Positions 7,648 through 14,846 of a DNA stretch of 20,676 nt are shown piece by piece. The stretch lies in assembly GCA_023457435.1 (NCBI GenBank), contig JAEWLS010000043.1:1-20676 (forward strand). The letters run 5' to 3'. A program made the translations under genes and the position numbers. This DNA is from Pseudomonadota bacterium (GTDB lineage: Bacteria > Pseudomonadota > Alphaproteobacteria > Rhizobiales > Rhizobiaceae). How positions within the stretch are numbered: position 1 is the first letter of the stretch; every line of letters starts with the position of its first letter. The notes below the pieces were generated by a model. That model did no database searches, was not told the DNA's origin, and was given only the letters and a program-made list of their open reading frames with translations.

Positions 7648-8337
7648 CTATACGCGGGCGATCACCAGGCAGTGCATGACGGCGGCGAGGTGCAGACCGG
7701 CGGCGGTGACGACGAAGCCGTGCCACACGGCGCGCGAATAGCGCAGGCGGCCCCAGGCATAGAAGATCACGCCCACGGAATAGACCACGCCGCCGGCGAT
7801 GATCAGCGCGATTGTCGTCGTCGGCAGCCGCCCGGCGAGCTCGCCGACTATCGCCGCGCCGCTCCAACCCATCGCGAGATAGAACACCACCGCAAGACGA
7901 TCGAGCTTGCCCGGAAGCGCGAGCTTCATGGCAATGCCCACCGCCGCCGCGCCCCAGACCACGGCGAGCATGGTGCGCATCGTTGCCGGATCGAGCTGCG
8001 TCAGGAACGGCGTGTAGGTGCCGGCAATCAGCAGGAAGATCGCCGCGTGGTCGAAACGGCGCAGGATCCACTTCGTCGGCGAGTCGGGCCACAGATTGTA
8101 GGCGCAGGAGATCGAGAAGACCGTCAGCAGCGACACGACGTAGAAGATCGCCGCGACATACTCCCACGGCCCTTCGTTGTACCAGGCGAGCAGGGCGATC
8201 AGCGTCGAGCCCGCGGCCAGCGTCAGCACGATGCCGATGGCGTGGACGATGCCGTCGGCGACAAGCTCGCCCTTCGTAGGCATCGGGCGCGCCATGCGCA
8301 TGTGCCCCGCCGGCAATCTCATCTGGTTGTTTTGCAT
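7648..8337 (-). CDS. Hemolysin III / PAQR-family (TrhA-like) membrane protein
   Basis: From the ATG at 8337 the protein has 229 residues with seven predicted membrane helices and the family hallmarks ELVADGIVHAIG near the N-terminus, RRFDHAAIFLLIAGTYTPF at 93-111 and a C-terminal WHGFVVTAAGLHLAAV. Bacterial HlyIII/TrhA proteins are linked to membrane lipid and energy homeostasis rather than true haemolysis. Unusually, two positions that hold zinc ligands in AdipoR-type PAQR proteins are replaced: the SxxxH motif reads SCAYN (Asn81) and the HxxxH motif reads RAVWH (Arg202), leaving His206. No strong ribosome site precedes 8337; ATGs at 8322 and 8301 are alternatives, the latter with a GGCGGGG stretch upstream. 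The frame is open further upstream to 8559, but that part overlaps suhB and looks non-coding. Confidence 0.85.
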   Translation of the reverse strand: MQNNQMRLPAGHMRMARPMPTKGELVADGIVHAIGIVLTLAAGSTLIALLAWYNEGPWEYVAAIFYVVSLLTVFSISCAYNLWPDSPTKWILRRFDHAAIFLLIAGTYTPFLTQLDPATMRTMLAVVWGAAAVGIAMKLALPGKLDRLAVVFYLAMGWSGAAIVGELAGRLPTTTIALIIAGGVVYSVGVIFYAWGRLRYSRAVWHGFVVTAAGLHLAAVMHCLVIARV

Positions 8338-8390
8338 TGCAGCATAATTGCCGCGAAATATGTTCGCGGCAAGTCCGTTGGCTGCGGCAA

Positions 8391-9194
8391 TCAGCGCCGG
8401 CCGGGGAGCTTCTGCGACAGGGTGCCGAGCAGCGCCTTGTGGATCAGCTCGTTGCCGGCGACGATCGTGCCCTTCTCGAACATCTCCTGGCCGCCGTCGC
8501 GGTCGGAGATGAAGCCGCCCGCCTCGCGGATCATCAGTATGCCGGCCGCGATGTCCCACGGCGACAGATAGTCTTCCCAGAAGCCGTCGGTTCGCCCCGC
8601 CGCTACCCAGGCGAGGTCGAGTGCCGCGGCGCCGAAGCGGCGCACGCCGGACACTTCGCCCATGACGTTCCTCATGTCGAGCAGCGCCTGCCCGTGGTGG
8701 CCGCGGCCGAGATGCGGAATGCCGGTGCTGACGACGCAGTCGGACAGCTTGCGCCGCGCCGCGACTCGCATGCGGCGGTCGTTGACGAACGCGCCGCCGC
8801 CGCGCTCGGCGGTGTAGAGCTCGTCCATGGCTGGGTTGTAGATCACGCCGGCGACCATCGTGCCCTGCCGCTCCAGGCCGATCGACACCGCGAAGATGGG
8901 TATCCCGTGCAGGAAGTTGGTGGTGCCGTCGAGCGGATCGACGATCCAGCGATGCTGGTCGTCCGTGCCTTCGACGACGCCGCGCTCCTCCATGAGGAAG
9001 CCGTAGCCGGGCCGCGCCTTCGACAGCTCCGTGTACACGATTTCCTCGGCGCGATGGTCGGCCTGGCTGACGTAATCGCCCGGACCCTTAACCGAGACCT
9101 GCAGGTTCTGCACCTCGCCGAAGTCGCGCGCCAGCGAGCGCCCCGCCTTGGTGGCGGCGTTGACCATCACGTTGAGAAGCGCTGAACGGGCCAA
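8391..9194 (-). CDS. suhB: Inositol monophosphatase family protein (SuhB-like)
   Basis: This 267-residue protein of the Mg-dependent phosphatase family has the metal-binding motifs in order: Asp46 (SQADHRAE), Glu69/Glu70 (LMEERG), WIVDPLDGTTNF with Asp86 and Asp89, and WDIAAG with Asp214. Members dephosphorylate inositol-1-phosphate and related sugar phosphates; E. coli SuhB also takes part in rRNA antitermination. The start is TTG at 9194, supported by GGAG six nt upstream (9204-9201); the first internal ATG (codon 10, 9167) would cut conserved sequence. It lies 124 nt downstream of efp on the same strand, and the gap contains a 7-bp tandem repeat. An operon with efp is possible. Confidence 0.93.
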   Translation of the reverse strand: MARSALLNVMVNAATKAGRSLARDFGEVQNLQVSVKGPGDYVSQADHRAEEIVYTELSKARPGYGFLMEERGVVEGTDDQHRWIVDPLDGTTNFLHGIPIFAVSIGLERQGTMVAGVIYNPAMDELYTAERGGGAFVNDRRMRVAARRKLSDCVVSTGIPHLGRGHHGQALLDMRNVMGEVSGVRRFGAAALDLAWVAAGRTDGFWEDYLSPWDIAAGILMIREAGGFISDRDGGQEMFEKGTIVAGNELIHKALLGTLSQKLPGRR

Positions 9195-9203
9195 AGGGAT
9201 CTC

Positions 9204-9311
9204 CGGCAGTCGGCGGTCGGCAGTTGGCAGTCGGTCGAACCGAACTGCTCTGCGCCGACCGCAAGTTTTCTTGGGGCAACGCGACTGCCGTTTAGCGGCT
9301 GTCGACTGCCG
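9204..9311. repeat. Short tandem and inverted 7-bp repeat between efp and suhB
   Basis: Four consecutive 7-mers of the form CGGCAGT occupy 9204-9231 (CGGCAGT, CGGCGGT, CGGCAGT, TGGCAGT). Inverted copies ACTGCCG occur at 9284-9290 and 9305-9311. The outer pair gives a perfect 9-bp stem (9204-9212 with 9303-9311). The element occupies most of the 124-bp gap between efp and suhB and would be transcribed if the two are co-transcribed. Confidence 0.6.
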
Positions 9312-9318
9312 CGAATTC

Positions 9319-9885
9319 CTAGTCCGCCCGGCGCAGGTAGGTCAGTTCGTTCGTATCCACCAGCACGCGCTCGCCGCTTGCGATGAATGGCGGCACGAGG
9401 ATGCGGATGCCGTTCTCGAGCACCGCCGGCTTGTACGACGAGGCGGCGGTCTGCCCCTTGACGACCGGGTCGGCCTCGGTGATCTGCAGCACCACCTGGT
9501 CGGGAAGCGATATGCCGATCGGCTTCTCTTCGTAGAGCTCGACGGTCACGGTCATGCCGTCCTGCAGGAACGCGGCGCGGTCGCCGACGAAATCCTTCTG
9601 CAGTTCGAGCTGCTCGTACGTCTCGGTGTCCATGAACACCAGCGCCTCGCCCTGCTCGTAGAGGAACGAGAAGTCCTTCTGCTCGAGGCGGACGCGCTCG
9701 ACGGTTTCAGCCGAGCGGAAGCGCTCGTTGAGCTTGGTGCCGTTGATGAGGTTCTTCAGTTCGACCTGGTTGTAGGCGCCGCCCTTGCCGGGCTTCACCG
9801 CCATGGTCTTCACCGCGACCCACAGGCCGCCGGCATGCTCGATGACGTTGCCCGGACGGATTTCGTTGCCGTTGATCTTGGCCAT
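9319..9885 (-). CDS. efp: Elongation factor P
   Basis: At 188 residues this is the normal length for EF-P, the translation factor that relieves ribosome stalling at polyproline stretches. It begins MAKINGNEIRPGNVIEHAGG, has the KPGKGGAYNQ loop with Lys34 at the position lysylated by EpmA in many proteobacteria, and carries the signature ALVFMDTETYEQLEL. The C-terminal OB fold ends in VLVDTNELTYLRRAD. The frame is open upstream to 9948, but the ATG at 9885 begins exactly at the family N-terminus. It precedes suhB on the same strand. The upstream 90 bp separate it from the Sel1-repeat gene. Confidence 0.97.
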   Translation of the reverse strand: MAKINGNEIRPGNVIEHAGGLWVAVKTMAVKPGKGGAYNQVELKNLINGTKLNERFRSAETVERVRLEQKDFSFLYEQGEALVFMDTETYEQLELQKDFVGDRAAFLQDGMTVTVELYEEKPIGISLPDQVVLQITEADPVVKGQTAASSYKPAVLENGIRILVPPFIASGERVLVDTNELTYLRRAD

Positions 9886-9975
9886 GTGCGTTCTCGATGA
9901 GGGATTTTCGCGCCGCAGGGGGCGATTTCGGCGCTTCCAAGACCACAAAAGCGCGACGAGGGCAAGAGAAGGCGG

Positions 9976-10971
9976 CTATCGCAGCCGGTTTGCGCGGGCG
10001 ATTGCGGCGCGCCTTTCGTCGTCGGTCAGCCCGTCGAGGAGGTCGTCGAGCATCGGGTCGACGAGCCCCGCCCGCCGCGCCAGGACATACCAGGCTGCGG
10101 CGAGTTCGGTGTCGCCCTCGGTGCCGATGCCGAGGTAGTAGAGCTTCGCCAGGCGGCTTTGCGCCGCGATGTTGCCGCGCTCCGCCGCCGCCTTGATCCA
10201 GGCGTATCCGGCCGGCTCGTCCCGTTTGCCGCCGGTGCCCTCCACGAGCCAGGTCCCGAGCTCCACCTGCGCCGTATCGAACCCGGCCCGCGCCGCGCGC
10301 GTCAGCCACTCGCGCGCCGCCGGCAGGTCGACGCTCCGGCCGCCCACGCCGTCGGCTAGGATATGCGCCATCGCGAATTGCGCGTCGGGCACGTTCGCCC
10401 GCGCCGCCTGCTCGAAATAGTCCGCCGCGCGCTTCTCGTCCTCCGCGCCGCGGCCCCGGTCGAGCAACATCTGCGCGAAATTGAATTGCGCCAGACCGTT
10501 GCCCTGGTTCGCGGCGTCTTCCATCAGCGCATAGGCCGTGTCGACGTCCTTCTCGACGAAGCGCCCGTCGATGAGCATCAGCGCGTACTGGAACTGCGCT
10601 TCCGGCACGCTCTGCTCGGCGGCGGCCTGGTACCATTTCGCCGCCTCGCGCTCGTCGCGCTTCACGCCGAGGCCGCGGGCGTAGATTTCGGCCACCAGGG
10701 TCTGCGCCGCGGCGTCGCCGTCGCGGGCGCGCGGCAGGGCCAGGTTGAAGGCGGTGATGTAGAGGCCGCGCTGGAACGCTCCGTAGGCCGCGTCTTCGCG
10801 CGTCCCGAAGCGCTTCTGGTCGACGGCCGGCTCCGGCGTCTCTTCCGGCGCCACGACCCGCGGGCCGTCGACGATGGTCGGCTGCCCCGCAGCTTCGGGA
10901 GATGCCTGCGCCCAGGCGTTACCGCCGAGCGCGGCCAGCGCCGCTGCCAGCACGATCCCCGCCCGCATCAT
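9976..10971 (-). CDS. Secreted Sel1-repeat protein
   Basis: This 331-residue protein starts with a signal peptide (MMRAGIVLAAALAALGGNAWA, likely cut before QAS), so it is probably periplasmic. After a proline-rich linker there are about six Sel1-like repeats of about 36 residues, recognisable by the recurring pattern xAQxxLAxxYxxGxGxxxDxxxAxxWxxxAAxxG (for example PEAQFQYALMLIDG and IAAQSRLAKLYYLGIG). Sel1 repeats are alpha-helical TPR-like scaffolds for protein interaction. In rhizobia, periplasmic Sel1 proteins such as ExoR regulate envelope signalling, but this is not obviously ExoR and its partner is unknown. Its first ATG overlaps the stop of the upstream ThiE-like gene (ATGA), so the two are translationally coupled. 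A second ATG follows immediately in frame. Confidence 0.88.
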   Translation of the reverse strand: MMRAGIVLAAALAALGGNAWAQASPEAAGQPTIVDGPRVVAPEETPEPAVDQKRFGTREDAAYGAFQRGLYITAFNLALPRARDGDAAAQTLVAEIYARGLGVKRDEREAAKWYQAAAEQSVPEAQFQYALMLIDGRFVEKDVDTAYALMEDAANQGNGLAQFNFAQMLLDRGRGAEDEKRAADYFEQAARANVPDAQFAMAHILADGVGGRSVDLPAAREWLTRAARAGFDTAQVELGTWLVEGTGGKRDEPAGYAWIKAAAERGNIAAQSRLAKLYYLGIGTEGDTELAAAWYVLARRAGLVDPMLDDLLDGLTDDERRAAIARANRLR

Positions 10972-11627
10972 GCGTCCTCGAAGCGCGGCGCTTCGCCGTC
11001 GAGAAGCGCGTTGGCCTGCGCCACTTCCGCCGCTGGATCGCGGCCTTCGCCGAACACCGCCGACGAGAGCGCCACGAACTCTGCGCCGGTTGCCGCGACT
11101 GCCGCCACCGACTGCGTGTCCGATCCTCCGAGCACGATGCAGGGGATCTCGATCACGTTCGCCCACCACTCGCCGAGGCCGAGATTGCGCGGATGCGGCT
11201 CCGGCTTGTTGTCGTAGCCGAACCGGCCGAAGAAGATGTAGTCCGGTTGCGCCTCGCCGACATCGAGTGCGTCGTCGCGCGTCTTCAGGTCGCCGGTGCC
11301 GACCATCATGTGTGCGCCGTGGCGCTCGATCGCCTCGGCAACGGCCCCGGCGCCGCCATCCACATGTAACCCGTCGGCCTTCACGCGTCCTGCCACCCGG
11401 CTGTCGCCTGCGATGACCGCGGCCACGCCGCGCGCCTGCGCCAGCGGTACCAGCGCTTCGGCCAGTTCCTGGAAGGCGCCGCTGTCGAGCCCGTATTGCG
11501 GCACGATGATCGAGGCGACGTCGCCAGCGCCGAGTGCTGCCTCGACGGCGCGCGCAATTGCCGAAGGCGCGCCTTCTGCGGGCGTCACCAGCACAAGCCG
11601 GCAGCGTTTCGGTGTTGGATCGGCCAT
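10968..11627 (-). CDS. Divergent thiamine-phosphate-synthase (ThiE)-like protein
   Basis: This 219-residue TIM-barrel protein resembles ThiE, with conserved remnants such as DGLHVDGG (85-92), PDYIFFG (128-134) and a C-terminal GGSD plus phosphate-type ALSSAVF. The residues that bind HMP pyrophosphate and thiazole phosphate in true ThiE are not recognisable. The QxREK motif is replaced by IIVPQYGLDSG, the GvStH motif by GTGDLKT, and the GPxFPTxTK segment by FGRFGYDNKPEPHPRN. It therefore may not make thiamine phosphate. The ATG at 11627 is preferred over an upstream in-frame start because AAGGGTGAG precedes it. The stop overlaps the start of the Sel1-repeat gene by four bases, making a two-gene operon, which suggests a joint role. 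No other thi genes are in the window. Confidence 0.78.
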   Translation of the reverse strand: MADPTPKRCRLVLVTPAEGAPSAIARAVEAALGAGDVASIIVPQYGLDSGAFQELAEALVPLAQARGVAAVIAGDSRVAGRVKADGLHVDGGAGAVAEAIERHGAHMMVGTGDLKTRDDALDVGEAQPDYIFFGRFGYDNKPEPHPRNLGLGEWWANVIEIPCIVLGGSDTQSVAAVAATGAEFVALSSAVFGEGRDPAAEVAQANALLDGEAPRFEDA

Positions 11628-11752
11628 TGTTCTCACCCTTGCCGCGTCTTGGCGGCGGATCGTGTCGCGAGTTGGGCATAGCGGCACTCGTGAATCGTCA
11701 CAACCCGGACCTCGCCACGTCCTGCATGTCGAGCTATGAGGGGCCGCCCGCC

Positions 11753-12523
11753 ATGCCCGAACTACTGTCCAATCCCTGGTTCTACGCTGCCGCCATCCCG
11801 GCGGTGATCCTCGTTGGCCTCTCCAAGGGAGGGCTCGGCGGCGCCATGGGCTTCGCCGGGGTTCCTGTCATGGCCTTGGCGATCTCCCCCGTCCAGGCAG
11901 CCGCGATCCTGCTGCCGATTATGGTCCTGATGGACGCGGTTTCGCTGTGGAGCTGGCGCGGCAACTACGATCCCGAGACGCTGTTCGACATGCTGCCCGG
12001 CGCAATGGCCGGCATCGCTATCGGCTGGCTGCTCGCCGCCTACGTCACCGTCGACGGCGTACGCCTTGTCGTCGGCGTCGTGGCGATCGCCTTCGTCGGA
12101 CGCTGGCTTTACCAGAAGCTGTGGACCGGAGAGATGCGGGCTCAGCCGCGCAACCGCCTGCTCGCGGCCCTCTGGTCGACCGTGTCCGGCTTCACCTCGT
12201 TCGTGGCGCATGTCGGAGGGCCGCCGTTCCAGATCTATGCGCTGGCGAGGCGCCTCGATCCGAAGGTCTTCACGGGCACCTCCGTCATCTTCTTCGCGGC
12301 CATGAACGCGGTGAAGCTCGTGCCATACTTCGCGCTCGGTCAGTTCGACGCCACGAACCTCACGGCTTCGCTCGTCCTCCTGCCGCTGGCCCCGGTCGCC
12401 ACTCTGGCCGGCGCGTGGGTTGTCCGCCGCCTGCGGCCGGACACGTTCTATGCCGTCAGCTATCTCACCGTCGCGGCCATCGCGGTGAAGCTGGTCTGGG
12501 ATTCGGTAGCGCAACTTTTCTGA
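11753..12523 (+). CDS. TauE/SafE-family sulfite exporter-like membrane transporter
   Basis: This 256-residue protein has about eight hydrophobic segments and the two internally repeated TauE/SafE motifs: VGLSKGGLGGAMGFAGVPVM near the N-terminus and FTSFVAHVGGPPFQIYAL in the middle. Family members export sulfite, sulfoacetate or other small organosulfur anions across the inner membrane. No sulfur-metabolism gene is adjacent to fix the substrate. The ATG at 11753 is chosen because GAGGGG lies about 9 nt upstream; an ATG at 11726 is in frame but has a weaker site. It is divergent from the ThiE-like gene, 125 bp away, and stands alone, with opgC starting about 125 bp downstream. Confidence 0.9.
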   Translation: MPELLSNPWFYAAAIPAVILVGLSKGGLGGAMGFAGVPVMALAISPVQAAAILLPIMVLMDAVSLWSWRGNYDPETLFDMLPGAMAGIAIGWLLAAYVTVDGVRLVVGVVAIAFVGRWLYQKLWTGEMRAQPRNRLLAALWSTVSGFTSFVAHVGGPPFQIYALARRLDPKVFTGTSVIFFAAMNAVKLVPYFALGQFDATNLTASLVLLPLAPVATLAGAWVVRRLRPDTFYAVSYLTVAAIAVKLVWDSVAQLF

Positions 12524-12615
12524 CATGTCGCCAAGTGTGAAATCGCGCGACACGTTGGCCTGCAACGCTTTGAGGATGGATCGCCGCAGTGCAGCATTTT
12601 CCGCTGACTGCATCG

Positions 12616-12640
12616 GGAACCATCGTCGCGACCGCTGCTT
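12616..12640 (+). promoter_or_regulatory. Candidate RpoE2/EcfG-type promoter for opgC
   Basis: GGAAC at 12616-12620 is followed by TT at 12639-12640 after 18 nt, fitting the rhizobial general-stress consensus. Transcription would start at about 12646-12648, right at the GTG/ATG start of opgC, which implies a leaderless or nearly leaderless message. The site is short and could occur by chance. Confidence 0.3.
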
Positions 12641-12649
12641 TACGGCGTG

Positions 12650-13837
12650 ATGAAGATAGACACCCCCATCCAGCACGACACCAGGCTCGACGTATTCCGG
12701 GCGCTTGCCCTGCTTACGATCTACATCAACCACGTGCCGGGCACTTGGCTGGAGCCGGCGACGCACAAAAACTTCGGCTTCTCGGATTCCGCCGAAGCCT
12801 TCGTGCTGATCTCGGGCATCGCCGTCGGCCTGTCCTACGGGCGCCGCTTCGTTCCCGGCAGCCGCTTCCTGCAGACCCTCAAGGCCTGGCGCCGCGCGTC
12901 TGTGCTCTACATCACCCACATCGTCGCGACGGTGGTGACGCTCTCGATCTTCGCTGCCGGCGCCATCTGGTTTTCGCAACCCGAACTGATGCGGCAGATT
13001 AACATCACGGCGTTCGTGGAGAATACGGTAGGCGCGCTGTTCGGCCTCGGGACGCTCGGCCACCAGCTCGGCTACAACAACATACTGCCGATGTACGCCG
13101 CGATCATGCTCATGGTGCCGCTCTATCTCTGGATAGGTTCGCGGAGCCTCGGCGCGATGGTCGCCGTATCTGGCGCGATCTGGCTCGTGGCCGGTCTGCT
13201 CAAGATCGGCCCGGTTGAGTACCCGAACGGAAACGTTTGGTTCCTGAACCCGCTGTCGTGGCAGTTCCTGTTCGTCGTCGGCATCGCCGGCACGCTGCAC
13301 ATCCGCCGCGGCGGGCAGATCGCGTTCAGCTGGCCGCTGGTGGCGCTCGCAGCCGGTTATCTGGTCTTCGCGATGCTGTTCGTGCGCCTGCACTGGCATG
13401 GCGCGGAGCAGGGGCTCGGGCTGCCGATGGTCCTGTCCGAGTTCAACAAGACCTTCCTGTCGCTGCCGCGCCTCCTGCACGTCCTCGCGATCGCCTACCT
13501 GATCGTCGCCATCCCTGCCGTCGCCAACGTCGCCAAGGTGGCGCCGTCGCATCCGCTTGCGGTGCTCGGGCGCCACGCGCTGCCTGTTTTCGTCGCCGGC
13601 ACGCTCCTCTCGATGGTCGCGCAGGTGCTGCTTTTCGTCTACGAGCGCAGTTTCCTGTTCGACACCAGTCTGCTGGCTGGCGGCATCTTCCTCCAGTTCG
13701 CGCTGGCCTACTGGTTGAGCTGGCTGCCGGAGATCGGCTGGAACGGCAAGAAGCCCGCTCCGCGCGTGGACCCGGCGCCGACGCGCGGCGGTCAGACGCC
13801 GCTCGTCCCGGTTCCGGTGCGTCGCGACCGCCGCTAG
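12650..13837 (+). CDS. opgC: OpgC, osmoregulated periplasmic glucan succinyltransferase
   Basis: This protein of about 395 residues belongs to the OpgC family, integral membrane acyltransferases that add succinyl groups to osmoregulated periplasmic (cyclic) glucans. The N-terminal hallmark is DTRLDVFRALALLTIYINHV, followed by FSDSAEAFVLISGIAVGLSYG and about ten membrane helices up to residue 365. The tail is proline- and arginine-rich. An in-frame GTG at 12647 immediately precedes the ATG at 12650, so the start is uncertain by one codon; no ribosome site is visible for either. OpgC changes glucan charge in response to osmolarity, which fits the stress-type promoter candidate upstream. The stop interlocks with the stop of the convergent DUF2269 gene (4-bp overlap). 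Confidence 0.93.
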   Translation: MKIDTPIQHDTRLDVFRALALLTIYINHVPGTWLEPATHKNFGFSDSAEAFVLISGIAVGLSYGRRFVPGSRFLQTLKAWRRASVLYITHIVATVVTLSIFAAGAIWFSQPELMRQINITAFVENTVGALFGLGTLGHQLGYNNILPMYAAIMLMVPLYLWIGSRSLGAMVAVSGAIWLVAGLLKIGPVEYPNGNVWFLNPLSWQFLFVVGIAGTLHIRRGGQIAFSWPLVALAAGYLVFAMLFVRLHWHGAEQGLGLPMVLSEFNKTFLSLPRLLHVLAIAYLIVAIPAVANVAKVAPSHPLAVLGRHALPVFVAGTLLSMVAQVLLFVYERSFLFDTSLLAGGIFLQFALAYWLSWLPEIGWNGKKPAPRVDPAPTRGGQTPLVPVPVRRDRR

Positions 13838-14394
13838 GCCTTTGCCGAGGCGGGAGCCGCAGCGCCGCCGCGAGGAATTAGGAAGAGTGCGGCGGCAAAG
13901 GCGAGCGCGATAGCCAGGCCGAACAGCAGCGACGTGTCCTGCCAGGAAGGCTTGAACACCATCAGGGCCACGATCGCGATCATGATAGCGTAGTCGAAGC
14001 GGCCGATGCGCGTGAGCCGGTCGACATCGCCGACGATCGCCTCGCTGAGCCCCTCCTTGGCGACGCGCGCTTCGATGCGCTCGCCGACCGGCTTGATGAA
14101 GCCCATACCCATGCCGAGCGAAACCGCGATGCCGGCGAGCGCCAGCACCAGCCACGCAGCGGAGAACCCGACCCAGAGCACAGCCATCGTCAGCCCGCTG
14201 ATCAGCACGGTCATCGAGGCGGGAACGAAGAGCGGCAGTGCCAGCGCGTTCATCGTCCGCATGAACCGCAGGACCGCCATCCTGTCCGGGTCGCGGCGCG
14301 CCAGCACGCCGCTGATGAGCATGGTCATGCCTCCGCCAAGCCAGCCGATGGCGGCGACGATGTGCACGAACTTGACGACCGAATACCAGTCCAC
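13834..14394 (-). CDS. DUF2269-family integral membrane protein
   Basis: This 186-residue protein has four to five predicted membrane helices. It begins MDWYSVVKFVHIVAAIGWLG, the typical opening of the DUF2269 family of predicted bacterial membrane proteins, with His and Gly in the first helix. Function is unknown; some related four-helix proteins bind haem, but that is not shown here. The start is GTG at 14394; the nearby ATG at 14413 is in another frame. The polar loop between helices contains GERIEARVAKEG. It converges on opgC with overlapping stops. Upstream lies the long non-coding region. Confidence 0.82.
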   Translation of the reverse strand: MDWYSVVKFVHIVAAIGWLGGGMTMLISGVLARRDPDRMAVLRFMRTMNALALPLFVPASMTVLISGLTMAVLWVGFSAAWLVLALAGIAVSLGMGMGFIKPVGERIEARVAKEGLSEAIVGDVDRLTRIGRFDYAIMIAIVALMVFKPSWQDTSLLFGLAIALAFAAALFLIPRGGAAAPASAKA

Positions 14395-14543
14395 GGCAAA
14401 ACCCCGAATGCATGTTGCGTTGGCCGGGATTTCAACCGCTTCGGTTTCGCGCCGATCGCGAGGCGCGAGCCACGGGTTTCAGGACCGTTTCGTCGCAATC
14501 GTCGTCCCGAAACGGCACATAAGACGAGACTTTCCTCGCTGCA

Positions 14544-14558
14544 TTAACCACTCGTTAG
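14544..14558 (+). promoter_or_regulatory. CtrA-like box upstream of the candidate small RNA
   Basis: TTAA at 14544-14547, seven bases, then TTAG at 14555-14558 matches the CtrA consensus TTAA-N7-TTAA at 7 of 8 positions. It is placed where it could overlap a promoter for the transcript ending at 14677. Confidence 0.4.
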
Positions 14559-14569
14559 GCTTTACGTGC

Positions 14570-14677
14570 GTTTACTGTGTGCATCCAGTCTTCTGGATTC
14601 TGACGAGCGGCTTGCCGCTCCGTTTGACGCCTCCCTGTTAAACTCCTGAGAGCCGCCTTATCCGCGGCTCTTTTTTT
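14570..14677 (+). ncRNA. Candidate trans-acting small RNA with exposed anti-Shine-Dalgarno motifs
   Basis: Three consecutive hairpins are visible: ATCCAG-tctt-CTGGAT (14583-14598); GAGCGG closed by a CTTG tetraloop with CCGCTC (14605-14620), extendable to 14603-14623 with one bulge; and an 8-bp terminator stem with T-run (14649-14677). Between the last two lie unpaired CCTCCC (14630-14635) and CTCCT (14643-14647), complementary to ribosome-binding sites, as in several rhizobial small-RNA families. No plus-strand gene ends here, so the terminator needs its own transcript. The 5' end is a guess; the promoter is not clear apart from the nearby CtrA-like box. I cannot assign it to a named family. 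Confidence 0.55.
14649..14677 (+). terminator. Strong intrinsic terminator
   Basis: AGAGCCGC (14649-14656) pairs perfectly with GCGGCTCT (14664-14671) around a 7-nt loop, and seven T residues run from 14671 to 14677. It faces rightwards and lies before the CtrA box of rcdA, so it ends an upstream transcript rather than attenuating one started at that box. Confidence 0.88.
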
Positions 14678-14702
14678 GTGCCCGGCCCATGCAACCCGTG
14701 CG

Positions 14703-14717
14703 TTAACCTTCCGTTAA
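14703..14717 (+). promoter_or_regulatory. Perfect CtrA-binding-type box upstream of rcdA
   Basis: TTAA at 14703-14706, seven bases, then TTAA at 14714-14717 is an exact TTAA-N7-TTAA CtrA consensus, with the preferred CC after the first half and G before the second. It lies about 130 bp before the chosen rcdA start, in the expected promoter region. Confidence 0.65.
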
Positions 14718-14846
14718 ACATGCCCTTGCGCCCCTCGGCATCCGGACGCATTGTCCGCTCGTGCTGGCACCGCGGTGCCGGTCGGTCGGCATTGACGGCA
14801 ACGAGCCGTCTGGGACATGCCGGTTTCGGAGTGGGGCTCTGAGCGT

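Larger units (their letters stand above)
14395..14846. other. Long non-coding intergenic region rich in inverted repeats
   Basis: No convincing protein gene lies between the GTG start of the DUF2269 gene and rcdA. On the left it holds two perfect inverted repeats: CGCGCC/GGCGCG (14448-14453 with 14462-14467) and CCGTTTCG/CGAAACGG (14485-14492 with 14508-14515). A CtrA-like box, a structured candidate small RNA ending in an intrinsic terminator and a perfect CtrA box follow, listed separately. Confidence 0.75.

Noticed and set aside
11762..14413. Very long minus-strand open frame (883 codons) antisense to TauE/SafE and opgC
   Set aside because: It is rich in R, G, H and D with no domain pattern, and lies opposite two well-recognised membrane proteins. 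Long antisense frames are common in DNA of this GC content.
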